A stretch of 64,000 bases of DNA from Pseudomonas sp. IAC-BECa141 (GTDB lineage: Bacteria > Pseudomonadota > Gammaproteobacteria > Pseudomonadales > Pseudomonadaceae), in the NCBI RefSeq assembly GCF_020544405.1, contig NZ_CP065410.1, positions 5,795,501 to 5,859,500 on the forward strand. Reading direction: 5' to 3'. Shown in pieces: positions 37,106 to 45,574 of this stretch (the stretch's first letter is position 1; each line of letters starts with the position of its first letter). The notes under the pieces are model-generated. The model was not told where the DNA came from and did no database searches. It worked only from the letters and a program-made list of their open reading frames with translations. A program made the translations under genes and the position numbers.

Positions 37106-38302
37106 ATGTCCCTGCCTAGCTTGCGCCTCAAAGCCAACGCCGACCGTCGCCTGCGCGCCGGTCACTTGTGGATCTACAGCAACGAAATCGACGTGGCCGC
37201 GACCCCGTTGCACGGCTTCAAGGCCGGCGACCAGGCGATCCTCGAAGCCGCCGGCGGCAAGCCGCTGGGCATCGTTGCCATGAGCCCGAACAACCTGATC
37301 TGCGCCCGCCTGCTGTCGCGCGACATCAAGCTGCCGCTGGACAAGTCGCTGCTGGTGCATCGCCTCAACGTGGCCCTGTCGCTGCGCGAGCGCCTGTTCG
37401 ACAAACCGTTCTATCGTCTGGTCTACGGCGATTCCGACCTGCTGCCGGGTCTGGTGGTCGACCGTTTCGGCGACATCCTCGTGGTGCAACTCGCTTCGGC
37501 GACCATGGAAGCCCATAAAGATGACGTGATCGCGGCGCTGACCCAAGTGCTCAAGCCAAGCGGCATCCTGTTCAAGAACGACTCCGCTGCCCGCGATGCC
37601 GAAGGCCTCGAGCGTTACACCGAAACCGTCTTCGGCGTGGTGCCGGAGTGGGTAGCACTGGAAGAGAACGGCGTGAAATTCGAAGCACCCGTCGTTCAAG
37701 GTCAGAAAACCGGCTGGTTCTACGATCACCGCATGAACCGCGCCCGCCTGGCCCCTTACGCCAAGGGCAAGCGCGTGCTGGACCTGTACAGCTACATCGG
37801 TGGCTGGGGCGTGCAGGCCGCCGCATTCGGCGCCAGCGAAGTGTTCTGCGTCGACGCATCGGGCTTCGCCCTCGACGGCGTTGAGCGCAACGCCGCACTG
37901 AACGGTTTCGCCGACAAGATGACCTGCATCGAAGGCGACGTCTTCGAAGCCCTGAAGGAACTCAAGGCCGGCGAAGAGCGCTTTGACGTGATCGTTGCCG
38001 ACCCGCCTGCGTTCATCAAACGCAAGAAAGACCTGAAAAACGGTGAAGGCGCCTACCGTCGCCTGAACGAGCAAGCCATGCGCCTGCTCAACAAGGACGG
38101 CATCCTGTTCAGCGCTTCGTGCTCGATGCACCTGCCGGAAGACGATCTGCAGAACATCCTGCTGACCAGCGCCCGTCACCTGGACCGCAACATCCAGCTG
38201 CTGGAGCGCGGCGGTCAGGGCCCGGATCATCCGGTACACCCGGCCATCCCGGAAACCCGCTACATCAAGAGCATCACCTGCCGCCTGCTGCCGAACAGCT
38301 GA
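37106..38302 (+). CDS. rlmI: 23S rRNA (cytosine1962-C5)-methyltransferase family
   Basis: A 398-residue enzyme with an N-terminal PUA domain (LRAGHLWIYSNEID) and a Rossmann methyltransferase domain: VLDLYSYIGGWGVQAAAFGA, then VIVADPPAFIKRKKD, and the catalytic cysteine in FSASCSMHL. The start at 37106 has ccggagcg upstream; the open frame continues back into the previous gene. It marks the left edge of the unusual AT-rich insert that follows. Confidence 0.93.
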   Translation: MSLPSLRLKANADRRLRAGHLWIYSNEIDVAATPLHGFKAGDQAILEAAGGKPLGIVAMSPNNLICARLLSRDIKLPLDKSLLVHRLNVALSLRERLFDKPFYRLVYGDSDLLPGLVVDRFGDILVVQLASATMEAHKDDVIAALTQVLKPSGILFKNDSAARDAEGLERYTETVFGVVPEWVALEENGVKFEAPVVQGQKTGWFYDHRMNRARLAPYAKGKRVLDLYSYIGGWGVQAAAFGASEVFCVDASGFALDGVERNAALNGFADKMTCIEGDVFEALKELKAGEERFDVIVADPPAFIKRKKDLKNGEGAYRRLNEQAMRLLNKDGILFSASCSMHLPEDDLQNILLTSARHLDRNIQLLERGGQGPDHPVHPAIPETRYIKSITCRLLPNS

Positions 38303-38328
38303 CAGATCCACGGCATTGACGCTATCGA

Positions 38329-38358
38329 AAGGGGAGCCCACGGGCTCCCCTTCTTTTT
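38329..38358. terminator. Terminator of rlmI
   Basis: aaggggagccc / gggctcccctt stem with a 3-base loop and a T-rich tail ttctttttg, 27 bases after the rlmI stop. Confidence 0.9.
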
Positions 38359-38359
38359 G

Positions 38360-38599
38360 TCTTTGATTTTGCTTTCCTACATTTATCTTCCTACCAACGT
38401 GCAGGATATTTCCGCAAATACTTTATTTACTGAAATTTAACTTACATAACCAGTTCCAGCCAAAGATCACTCCGACAAAATTACTGGATTATTCCTACTT
38501 AATATTTGCTTGCGATTAATCCATTACAAACTATTATTAAGTCGTCACCACGGAGGTGACACCAACTAATCCAAGTAACAATGAACAAGGAGTTCAATC
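38360..38599 (+). promoter_or_regulatory. AT-rich upstream region of the short-peptide locus
   Basis: About 240 bases much richer in A+T than anything else in the window and without a gene. A plausible sigma-70 promoter is ttgcga (38510-38515), a 16-base spacer and tattat (38532-38537). Downstream is a small dyad gtcacc-acgga-ggtgac (38544-38560) near the expected transcription start, which could be an operator or leader hairpin. Confidence 0.5.
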
Positions 38600-38671
38600 A
38601 TGAAAGCAATCACTCTGGAATCCCGCACCCTCGCAAACCTGGCTTTTCTGGTCGCACCTAAAGCCCGTTAA
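38600..38671 (+). CDS. 23-residue peptide, candidate precursor
   Basis: An ORF of 23 codons plus TAA. It begins MKAITLESRTLA and ends VAPKAR, and has a perfect aaggag ribosome site seven bases upstream. The sequence is amphipathic, with a charged N-terminus, a hydrophobic middle (AFLV) and a basic tail; it has no Cys but has Ser, Thr, Lys, Arg and Asn that an N-oxygenase or dehydrogenase could modify. An 11-bp hairpin follows the stop, a layout typical of small precursor genes ahead of their modification enzymes. It is too short for standard gene callers. Function is inferred from position only; it might instead be a leader peptide controlling the operon. Confidence 0.6.
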   Translation: MKAITLESRTLANLAFLVAPKAR

Positions 38672-38679
38672 ATAAGGTG

Positions 38680-38709
38680 GGCGCTGGGTATAGCCGGCTA
38701 CCCAGCGCC
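38680..38709 (+). promoter_or_regulatory. Hairpin between peptide gene and modification genes
   Basis: ggcgctgggta / tacccagcgcc is a perfect 11-bp stem with an 8-base loop, 8 bases after the peptide stop. There is no T-run, so it may act as a partial terminator or 3' stabiliser that raises peptide mRNA over the downstream genes. Confidence 0.7.
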
Positions 38710-38746
38710 TCTGACAAAGCAACTATCCAGAGCAGCGTGTCCCAAC

Positions 38747-39820
38747 ATGCATATAAACCCTTATTTATTCATACTGCCGCGAACTCCCGGCCAGATAGTC
38801 TGGAATTACAGAGACCATACTCAACATGAACTTGATCTTGAGTATTCCTCCCGACTGGCGCAACTTATTCACAACCCCGACTTATATGACAGCAGCAACA
38901 TAATAGATACACAGCTATTAAATGCCGGAATACTGACTTCTTTAAAAATCTCCGCCCCTGCCTGGGGCTGGGATGAACTGTCCATGATCTACCATATCGG
39001 GACTCGGGATATTCCTTGCGAACATACTCCCCGAAATATTCAGGAATGGTCCAGGCAATACCTCGAACACTGCAACACGGTGCTCGCCACTCCACCGCCA
39101 CACGACATGCCTGTGGATATCGGTCCGAACGCACTCATCGCCCTGCCCGAGCCGCTGGCATTGAATGACGACAGCCTGTCGAATTCGCTGACCCGGCGAA
39201 AGACCTGCCGATCCTTCACCGGCGCCGCCGTGTCGCTGGACGATGTCGGCACCTTGCTTTATCTGTCACTTGGTTACCTGCGAGAACGCGACGCCGATCG
39301 CGACGACAGCATCGCCGATGGACTTGGCGCGCGACGCAGCAGCCCTTCCGGCGGCGGCCTCAATGCCTGCGCCGGGTTCGTGCTGGTACAGAACGTCGAC
39401 GGACTGGCGCCCGGCATGTATGCCTACCGCCCCACCGAACATGCCCTGAGCTTCATCAACCCTTTGCCCGATACCGCGCCCGGCAATCTGCTGGGAGGCC
39501 AGCACTTCATCAACAACCTGCCATTGGGGCTGTTCATCACCGCCCGTTTTGACCGGCTCTGGTGGAAATACCCGCATTCGCGTGCCTATCGAATGGCATT
39601 CGTCGAAGCCGGGCACCTTTCGCAGACGTTTCAACTGGTGGCTACGGCCCTGGGCATGAACACCTGGCTCACGGGCGCGTTTTCCGATGATCAGGTCGAA
39701 ACGTTGCTGCAACTCGAGAACAGTGCGGAGCAACCCTTGTTTTTCGTCGGTTGCGGGGAAAGCGACGGTCAGGCGATGTGTCAGGAAATGCGCGACCTGC
39801 TGCGTGAGGCACAACCATGA
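38747..39820 (+). CDS. SagB/ThcOx-type FMN dehydrogenase (nitroreductase fold)
   Basis: A 357-residue protein. Residues 1-120 form an N-terminal extension without a recognised motif. The nitroreductase domain starts near residue 145: TRRKTCRSFTGAAVSLDDV (FMN phosphate site), RRSSPSGGGLNAC (197-207), GLAPGMYAYRPTEHAL (219-234) and MAFVEAGHLSQTFQLVATAL (283-302). This set is typical of SagB-type enzymes, which oxidise azolines to azoles in ribosomal peptides. Here no YcaO cyclodehydratase is present, so the reaction must differ. Its stop overlaps the next start by ATGA. Confidence 0.82.
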   Translation: MHINPYLFILPRTPGQIVWNYRDHTQHELDLEYSSRLAQLIHNPDLYDSSNIIDTQLLNAGILTSLKISAPAWGWDELSMIYHIGTRDIPCEHTPRNIQEWSRQYLEHCNTVLATPPPHDMPVDIGPNALIALPEPLALNDDSLSNSLTRRKTCRSFTGAAVSLDDVGTLLYLSLGYLRERDADRDDSIADGLGARRSSPSGGGLNACAGFVLVQNVDGLAPGMYAYRPTEHALSFINPLPDTAPGNLLGGQHFINNLPLGLFITARFDRLWWKYPHSRAYRMAFVEAGHLSQTFQLVATALGMNTWLTGAFSDDQVETLLQLENSAEQPLFFVGCGESDGQAMCQEMRDLLREAQP

Positions 39821-40773
39821 ACGCCCTCGCCCCGGCACCGGTTTTCCAGTTCACCCTGAGTGACTGGAACACCCGCGCCTCGGTCCGCACCAGCCCTCAC
39901 GATTACCGCTTGCCGGACAACGTGCAGGAACAACTGGAGACCCGGCACTGGTTTCCGCCGACATTCCTGCCCTACCTGGCCCACCCGGCCATCGAGGCAG
40001 CGGGCCGTTCGATGCTGCATCGGCTTACGGCCCGACATCTGGTGCATTTTCTCGACTACACCACATTGCTCGAACACCGGATCGTCAATCGCGCCGTCGA
40101 AACCATCGTCCACGGAGAACTGCCGGTCGCGGTGCCGGCGCCGATGAAAACCGCCGCACTGCAGCTCTACACCGACGAGGGCTATCACGCTCTGTTTTCC
40201 AGTCAGGTGGCGGAGCAGATCGCCAGTCTCTACGCCATCACCGGGCGCCCGGTCATGCCCGGACGGATCACCCGGATGAACCTGCTGATCGCACGCACCG
40301 GGCAGGAGCACCAGCCGCTGGCGCGCTTTCTTCTGGGTTTCGTCTCGGAAACCATCATTGCCCGTGAACTGCTGGATGTCTGCCGCGACAGCCTGGTGTC
40401 CGGCGTCAACGATATGTTGCGCGATCACCTCACCGACGAAGCGCGCCACAGCCGCTATTTCACCGAAGTGTTCCACTACCTCTGGTTGCACCTGGACCCG
40501 CGACAGCGAACGTTCACCGCGACGACCTTGCTCGACATTCTGGAAATCTTCTTCGAAGTGGATGAGCACTGGCTGCAGGAAAGCCTCTGTGGCGCGGGCA
40601 TTGCCAACACCACGGTGATGGACATTCTCGGCACGATGACTACAGCGCAGGCCATTCGACAGCGAGCACGCTCCGGCAGCCTCGCCACGATAAGCGCATT
40701 GAAGAAAGCCGGATTTTTCGCCGAACCTCAAAACCAGACACTTTTTGCCAGGGCGGGACTGATCGATGGATGA
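39817..40773 (+). CDS. AurF-type diiron N-oxygenase
   Basis: A 318-residue all-helical protein. The spacing of candidate ligands matches p-aminobenzoate N-oxygenase AurF: E86, E121-x-x-H124 (in YTDEGYHALF), a glutamate at 178 or 184 (FVSETIIARE), H204, and E208-x-x-H211 (DHLTDEARH). AurF enzymes use O2 at a diiron site to turn amines into hydroxylamine, nitroso or nitro groups. The substrate here is unknown; the neighbours suggest an amine on a peptide or a small amino compound. It overlaps the SagB-like gene by 4 bases and the exporter by 8. Confidence 0.82.
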   Translation: MNALAPAPVFQFTLSDWNTRASVRTSPHDYRLPDNVQEQLETRHWFPPTFLPYLAHPAIEAAGRSMLHRLTARHLVHFLDYTTLLEHRIVNRAVETIVHGELPVAVPAPMKTAALQLYTDEGYHALFSSQVAEQIASLYAITGRPVMPGRITRMNLLIARTGQEHQPLARFLLGFVSETIIARELLDVCRDSLVSGVNDMLRDHLTDEARHSRYFTEVFHYLWLHLDPRQRTFTATTLLDILEIFFEVDEHWLQESLCGAGIANTTVMDILGTMTTAQAIRQRARSGSLATISALKKAGFFAEPQNQTLFARAGLIDG

Positions 40774-41983
40774 CGGACAATCTGTGGTGACCGGACGTCA
40801 GCGGCGCGGAGCTGTCAGTCTTTTGCTGGCGATGGTGTTGCTCGGCGTCTTTCCGCTGGATGTCCTGCTGCCTTCGTTCCCAGCACTGGCCGAACACTTT
40901 CACCGCACCCCGGCGGACATCGCCCTGTCGATCAGCCTGTTCGCCGTCGGTATCGCCTTCGCCCAGTTGCTGATCGGGCCGCTGTCGGATGTGATCGGAC
41001 GCAAAGGCCTGCTGCTCGCCGGCATGAGCGTTTCTATGCTCGGCGCCCTCGGGTGCGTGATGACCTCGGACTATTCGCTGTTTCTGACGTTCCGGGTGGT
41101 GCAGGCGCTGGGGTGCGGTTGCTTCGTGCTGTCCCAGGCGCTGGTGCAGGATCTGTTCGAAGGCGAAGAACGCGATCGCCTGCGGATCCTGATGGTCACC
41201 GCCGGCGGGATATTCATCTCGGTATCGCCGCTGGCAGGCACCTTTCTTCAGGCGACACTGGGTTGGCGCGGCAGCTTCTGGGTGTTCATCGGCTTATCCG
41301 CCGCAGTGCTGCTCAAGGCCTGGCTGCTTCTGGAAAACACCCGACCGACCGCCAGTGACACACGTACGAACTTCTTCATGGCCTATCGACGGGTTCTGGG
41401 AGATTTCGACTTCGTCGGCTACTGGCTGATTTCAGCGTTTGCATTCGCCTGCCACTTTTCATTCATCGTGATCTCGCCGCTGATCTTCATGGATCGGCTG
41501 CAACTTTCCGCTTACGAATTTTCGTTGATCCTGCTGATCTACGGTGCGGCTTACGTCACCGGGGGTATCCTCGCCAGCCTGTTGAGCAGACACCTCAACA
41601 GCGACCAGCAGATGGTCGTCGGCCTGAGCCTGATCCTGTCCGCGGGCCTGAGCATGCTTTACCTGTCATCAAGCTTTGCACTGGCTCCGGCGACCGTGCT
41701 GATCCCGATGCTGATCTGTACCGCCGGCACTACCATTGCACGGCCGGCGGCCACTTCCCGGGCCATGAGCCTGTTTCCGGAAAACGCCGGCACCTCGGCC
41801 TCGGCCGGCAGCACGATCATTTTCATCTGCGGCGGCATGATCAGTGCCTTGATCAGCCTGAGCCCGGCCAACCTGCAATCCACGCTCGGCTACAGCTTCG
41901 TGATACTCAGCGGGGTAGCACTGGTATTGAACGCCCGGATCAGTCGGCGCAATGATCTCGTGGGGCGACCGGACAGCGATTAA
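40766..41983 (+). CDS. Bcr/CflA-type MFS exporter
   Basis: A 405-residue 12-helix transporter. The N-terminal helix FPLDVLLPSFPALAEHF and the motif A loop GPLSDVIGRKGLLLAG are typical of the Bcr/CflA drug-export subfamily of the major facilitator superfamily. It overlaps the oxygenase gene by 8 bases, so is made with it; it probably exports the product of the locus or protects the producer. Confidence 0.88.
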   Translation: MDDGQSVVTGRQRRGAVSLLLAMVLLGVFPLDVLLPSFPALAEHFHRTPADIALSISLFAVGIAFAQLLIGPLSDVIGRKGLLLAGMSVSMLGALGCVMTSDYSLFLTFRVVQALGCGCFVLSQALVQDLFEGEERDRLRILMVTAGGIFISVSPLAGTFLQATLGWRGSFWVFIGLSAAVLLKAWLLLENTRPTASDTRTNFFMAYRRVLGDFDFVGYWLISAFAFACHFSFIVISPLIFMDRLQLSAYEFSLILLIYGAAYVTGGILASLLSRHLNSDQQMVVGLSLILSAGLSMLYLSSSFALAPATVLIPMLICTAGTTIARPAATSRAMSLFPENAGTSASAGSTIIFICGGMISALISLSPANLQSTLGYSFVILSGVALVLNARISRRNDLVGRPDSD

Positions 41984-42238
41984 CCTTGCCGGTCGTCATC
42001 CCGCACGCTTCGTCAGCACTGGAACAACGCTTTGCGCCATTCCCTCCTGACGCCAGCGGTGTAGAATCGCGAGATTCATCGCCATTCATCCCCGGCGGGT
42101 TTATGAGCTCAGGCTGAGACCAGCGGCGATCCCGCAACGTCATCGGCAACATCAGGACACACGGCCATTTCTGAGTGTTCCAGACGTCAATAGAAGCTCA
42201 CTCCCTTTTGATACCTGATTAGCCGCCCGGAGTGCTCC

Positions 42239-44080
42239 ATGCCAGATTACCGCTCGAAAACATCCACCCACGGCCGCAACATGGCCGGCGCCCGCGCACT
42301 GTGGCGCGCCACCGGGATGAAAGATGACGACTTCAAGAAGCCGATCATCGCCATTGCCAACTCCTTCACCCAGTTCGTACCGGGCCACGTTCACCTGAAG
42401 GACCTGGGCCAGCTGGTTGCTCGCGAGATCGAACGCGCTGGCGGCGTCGCGAAAGAATTCAACACCATCGCCGTGGACGACGGCATCGCCATGGGTCACG
42501 ACGGCATGCTCTATTCGCTGCCGAGCCGCGAGATCATCGCCGACTCCGTCGAGTACATGGTCAACGCCCACTGCGCCGACGCCATCGTCTGCATCTCGAA
42601 CTGCGACAAGATCACCCCGGGCATGCTGATGGCTGCGCTGCGCCTGAACATACCGGTGATCTTCGTCTCCGGCGGTCCGATGGAAGCCGGCAAGACCAAA
42701 CTGGCCAGCCACGGTCTCGACCTTGTCGACGCCATGGTGATCGCCGCCGACTCCAGCGCTTCTGACGAGAAGGTTGCCGAGTACGAGCGCAGCGCCTGCC
42801 CGACCTGCGGTTCGTGCTCCGGCATGTTCACCGCCAACTCGATGAACTGCCTGACCGAAGCCCTGGGCCTTGCATTGCCGGGCAACGGTTCGACCCTGGC
42901 CACCCACAGCGATCGCGAACAGCTGTTCCTGCAGGCCGGCCGCACCATCGTCGAACTGTGCAAACGCTACTACGGCGAGAACGACGAATCGGTTCTGCCG
43001 CGCAACATTGCCAACTTCAAGGCGTTCGAGAACGCGATGATGCTCGACATCGCCATGGGTGGTTCGACCAACACCATCCTGCACTTGCTGGCCGCCGCCC
43101 AGGAAGCCGAGATCGACTTCGACCTGCGTGACATCGATCGTCTGTCGCGCAAGGTGCCGCAACTGTGCAAGGTCGCACCGAACATCCAGAAGTACCACAT
43201 GGAAGACGTGCATCGCGCTGGCGGCATTTTCAGCATCCTCGGTTCGCTGGCCCGTGGCGGCCTGCTGCACACCGACTTGCCGACCGTGCACAGCCGCAGC
43301 ATGGAAGAAGCCATCGCCAAGTGGGACATCACCCAGACCGACGATGAAGCCGTGCACCACTTCTTCAAGGCAGGCCCGGCCGGCATTCCGACGCAAACCG
43401 CGTTCAGCCAGTCGACCCGTTGGGAAACCCTGGACGACGACCGTGAAAACGGCTGCATCCGCAGCTTCGAACACGCCTATTCGAAAGAAGGCGGCCTGGC
43501 CGTGCTGTACGGCAACATCGCCCTGGATGGCTGCGTGGTGAAAACCGCCGGCGTCGATGAGTCGATCCACGTCTTCGAAGGCAACGCGAAGATTTTTGAA
43601 AGCCAGGACAGCGCCGTGCGCGGCATCCTCGCCGACGAAGTGAAGGAAGGCGACATCGTCATCATTCGCTACGAAGGCCCGAAAGGCGGCCCAGGCATGC
43701 AGGAAATGCTCTACCCGACCTCGTACCTGAAATCCAAAGGCCTGGGCAAAGCCTGCGCCCTGCTGACCGACGGCCGTTTCTCCGGCGGTACTTCCGGCCT
43801 GTCCATCGGCCACGCTTCGCCAGAAGCTGCGGCCGGCGGCGCGATCGGTCTGGTGCAGGACGGTGACAAGGTGCTGATCGACATTCCAAACCGCTCGATC
43901 AACCTGTTGATCAGCGACGAAGAACTGGCGGCACGCCGGGTCGAGCAGGACAAGAAAGGCTGGAAACCGGTCGAGAAGCGTCCACGCAAAGTGACCACGG
44001 CCCTCAAGGCCTACGCCCTGCTGGCGACCAGCGCCGACAAAGGCGCGGTGCGCAACAAGGCGATGCTCGACGGACTGTGA
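42239..44080 (+). CDS. ilvD: Dihydroxy-acid dehydratase
   Basis: A 613-residue Fe-S enzyme of valine and isoleucine synthesis. Cluster cysteines lie in [12 protein letters not shown] and [17 protein letters not shown]; the C-terminal [15 protein letters not shown] is the second IlvD/Edd signature. It starts at 42239 after a 255-base gap that separates it from the peptide locus and presumably contains its promoter. Confidence 0.97.
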   Translation: MPDYRSKTSTHGRNMAGARALWRATGMKDDDFKKPIIAIANSFTQFVPGHVHLKDLGQLVAREIERAGGVAKEFNTIAVDDGIAMGHDGMLYSLPSREIIADSVEYMVNAHCADAIVCISNCDKITPGMLMAALRLNIPVIFVSGGPMEAGKTKLASHGLDLVDAMVIAADSSASDEKVAEYERSACPTCGSCSGMFTANSMNCLTEALGLALPGNGSTLATHSDREQLFLQAGRTIVELCKRYYGENDESVLPRNIANFKAFENAMMLDIAMGGSTNTILHLLAAAQEAEIDFDLRDIDRLSRKVPQLCKVAPNIQKYHMEDVHRAGGIFSILGSLARGGLLHTDLPTVHSRSMEEAIAKWDITQTDDEAVHHFFKAGPAGIPTQTAFSQSTRWETLDDDRENGCIRSFEHAYSKEGGLAVLYGNIALDGCVVKTAGVDESIHVFEGNAKIFESQDSAVRGILADEVKEGDIVIIRYEGPKGGPGMQEMLYPTSYLKSKGLGKACALLTDGRFSGGTSGLSIGHASPEAAAGGAIGLVQDGDKVLIDIPNRSINLLISDEELAARRVEQDKKGWKPVEKRPRKVTTALKAYALLATSADKGAVRNKAMLDGL

Positions 44081-44097
44081 TGCTTAACCGTCGTGCA

Positions 44098-44131
44098 TAA
44101 AAATGCCCCGCCAAGTGCGGGGCATTTTTTT
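44098..44131. terminator. Terminator of ilvD
   Basis: aaaatgccccgc / gcggggcattttttt, a GC-rich stem with a T-run, 18 bases after the ilvD stop. Confidence 0.92.
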
Positions 44132-44142
44132 GCCTTCAGTTT

Positions 44143-44259
44143 GATCGTTCCCACGCTCTGCGTGGGAATGCAGCCCGTGACGCTCCGCGTCACTGGACGC
44201 GGAGCGTCCCGGTAGGCATTCCCATGCGGACGGTTCGACGCCTCGACGTGGGAACGATC
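44143..44259. repeat. Long palindromic intergenic repeat, copy 2
   Basis: Begins gatcgttcccacgctctgcg and ends cgacgtgggaacgatc, with inner ggacgcggagcgtcc-type palindromes. Between the converging ilvD and pchP genes. Its right end (gacggttcgacgcctcgacg) is the inverse of the left end of copy 1 at 3516. Confidence 0.87.
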
Positions 44260-44272
44260 ATCGTAGAAAGGT

Positions 44273-45334
44273 TTACTGGATTTCTTCCGGCTTCACGATC
44301 ACCCAGTTCTTGTCCGCCGTCACCGGCAAACCTTCTTTCGCCTGGGCCGCTGCGTGCTTGGCCATCATGCCGTTGAGCTGGGTCATGTACTTGTCCTTGC
44401 GGTTGATCCACAGGTGAATACCGCCCTTGGCCACGTCCACATCGTGGAACAGCATGTAGCCGTCGCTGGTCGGCGTGTCGCCACCCACCAGGACCGGTTT
44501 TTTCCACTCGTCGATGTAGGTCAGAATCGCCGCGTGCTTGCCGGCCATCCAGGTCGCCGGGGTCCACAAGTACGGGGTCAGTTCGAGGCCGAGGTTGGCC
44601 TTCTCGTCATACTTGCCGGCGGTGATCTGCTTGCGCGCGGTGGTCAGTTCGCCGGTCTCGCGGTTCTTCAGCAACGTGGTCACGCCGATCACGTTCTGCG
44701 GTTTGACGTTGTAGCCATACTTCGGATCGGCCGCGACCATGCGCACCAGTTCTTCGGAGGCGGCGGTCATCACGTAGACCTCGATGCCGTTTTCCATCAA
44801 CTTGTTGTACAGCTCTTTCTGGCCGGTGAAGATCTTCGGCGGGTTCACATCCAGATTCTTGACCACATCACCTTCGTAATAGGTCGTCGGCACCGGTTTG
44901 CCTGAGGCCATCAACTCATCGACATAGCCCTTGAGTTCCTTGAGGGTGAAACCGGAAAACACCTGCGCGACCCATGGATAGCAAACCATGTCGTCAACTT
45001 CGCAGAGGCGGTAGTAGTAGCTGAACAGGCTTTCCTTGTGGTCGGCGGTGTCCTTGAACGGCATCAGTTTCAGGGAAGGGTCGAGCTTGTCGCGGGTGAT
45101 CAGGCCCTTGTTTTCCATGAACGGCAACAACGACTCTTCGAGGTCGTAGCGGTAACTGGTGTTGTCCATGTCGAACACCGCGTAGTTACCCTTGTTGGCA
45201 TTGGCGGCGATCATCGCGTCCAGTGCCTTGGCCTGATCCGCCGGCCAGTGTTTCAGGTCGGTGGCGAATGCCTGAGTGACCAGGCCCATTCCCACAGTCA
45301 GTGCGACAGCCAGAAATTTCGGTGCAAACTTCAT
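44273..45334 (-). CDS. pchP: Phosphorylcholine phosphatase, periplasmic
   Basis: A 353-residue HAD-superfamily phosphatase with a signal peptide (residues 1-25, ending QAFAT). Motif I is FDMDNTS (nucleophile Asp near 55), motif II is in YVMTAASEELV, and motif IV is VGGDTPTSDGYM. Pseudomonas PchP releases choline from phosphorylcholine made by phospholipase C. ATG 45334 has a ggagaagcg ribosome site; the much longer open frame seen upstream runs antisense to the cystine transporter and is not real. In P. aeruginosa it is controlled by GbdR. Confidence 0.92.
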   Translation of the reverse strand: MKFAPKFLAVALTVGMGLVTQAFATDLKHWPADQAKALDAMIAANANKGNYAVFDMDNTSYRYDLEESLLPFMENKGLITRDKLDPSLKLMPFKDTADHKESLFSYYYRLCEVDDMVCYPWVAQVFSGFTLKELKGYVDELMASGKPVPTTYYEGDVVKNLDVNPPKIFTGQKELYNKLMENGIEVYVMTAASEELVRMVAADPKYGYNVKPQNVIGVTTLLKNRETGELTTARKQITAGKYDEKANLGLELTPYLWTPATWMAGKHAAILTYIDEWKKPVLVGGDTPTSDGYMLFHDVDVAKGGIHLWINRKDKYMTQLNGMMAKHAAAQAKEGLPVTADKNWVIVKPEEIQ

Positions 45335-45574
45335 TGGCGCTTCTCCCTGGGTCAAAGAAATCGACGCTAACAAATAAATGTGACAGTCCCCGTCTGTCAG
45401 CGACCATCCGCGTCCGTTTCGCGCCAGTTGCATCCCCGTGAGCGACACCCGCTTATTCCAAAACCGACGGACGACCTTTGATTTCGGTATTAAATCATTG
45501 GAAATCAAACTGTTAGGCTTGCCGGTTCGCAACAGCCCCGGAAGGTTGTTGGCACAGTCTTTTCTGGAGTTCTC

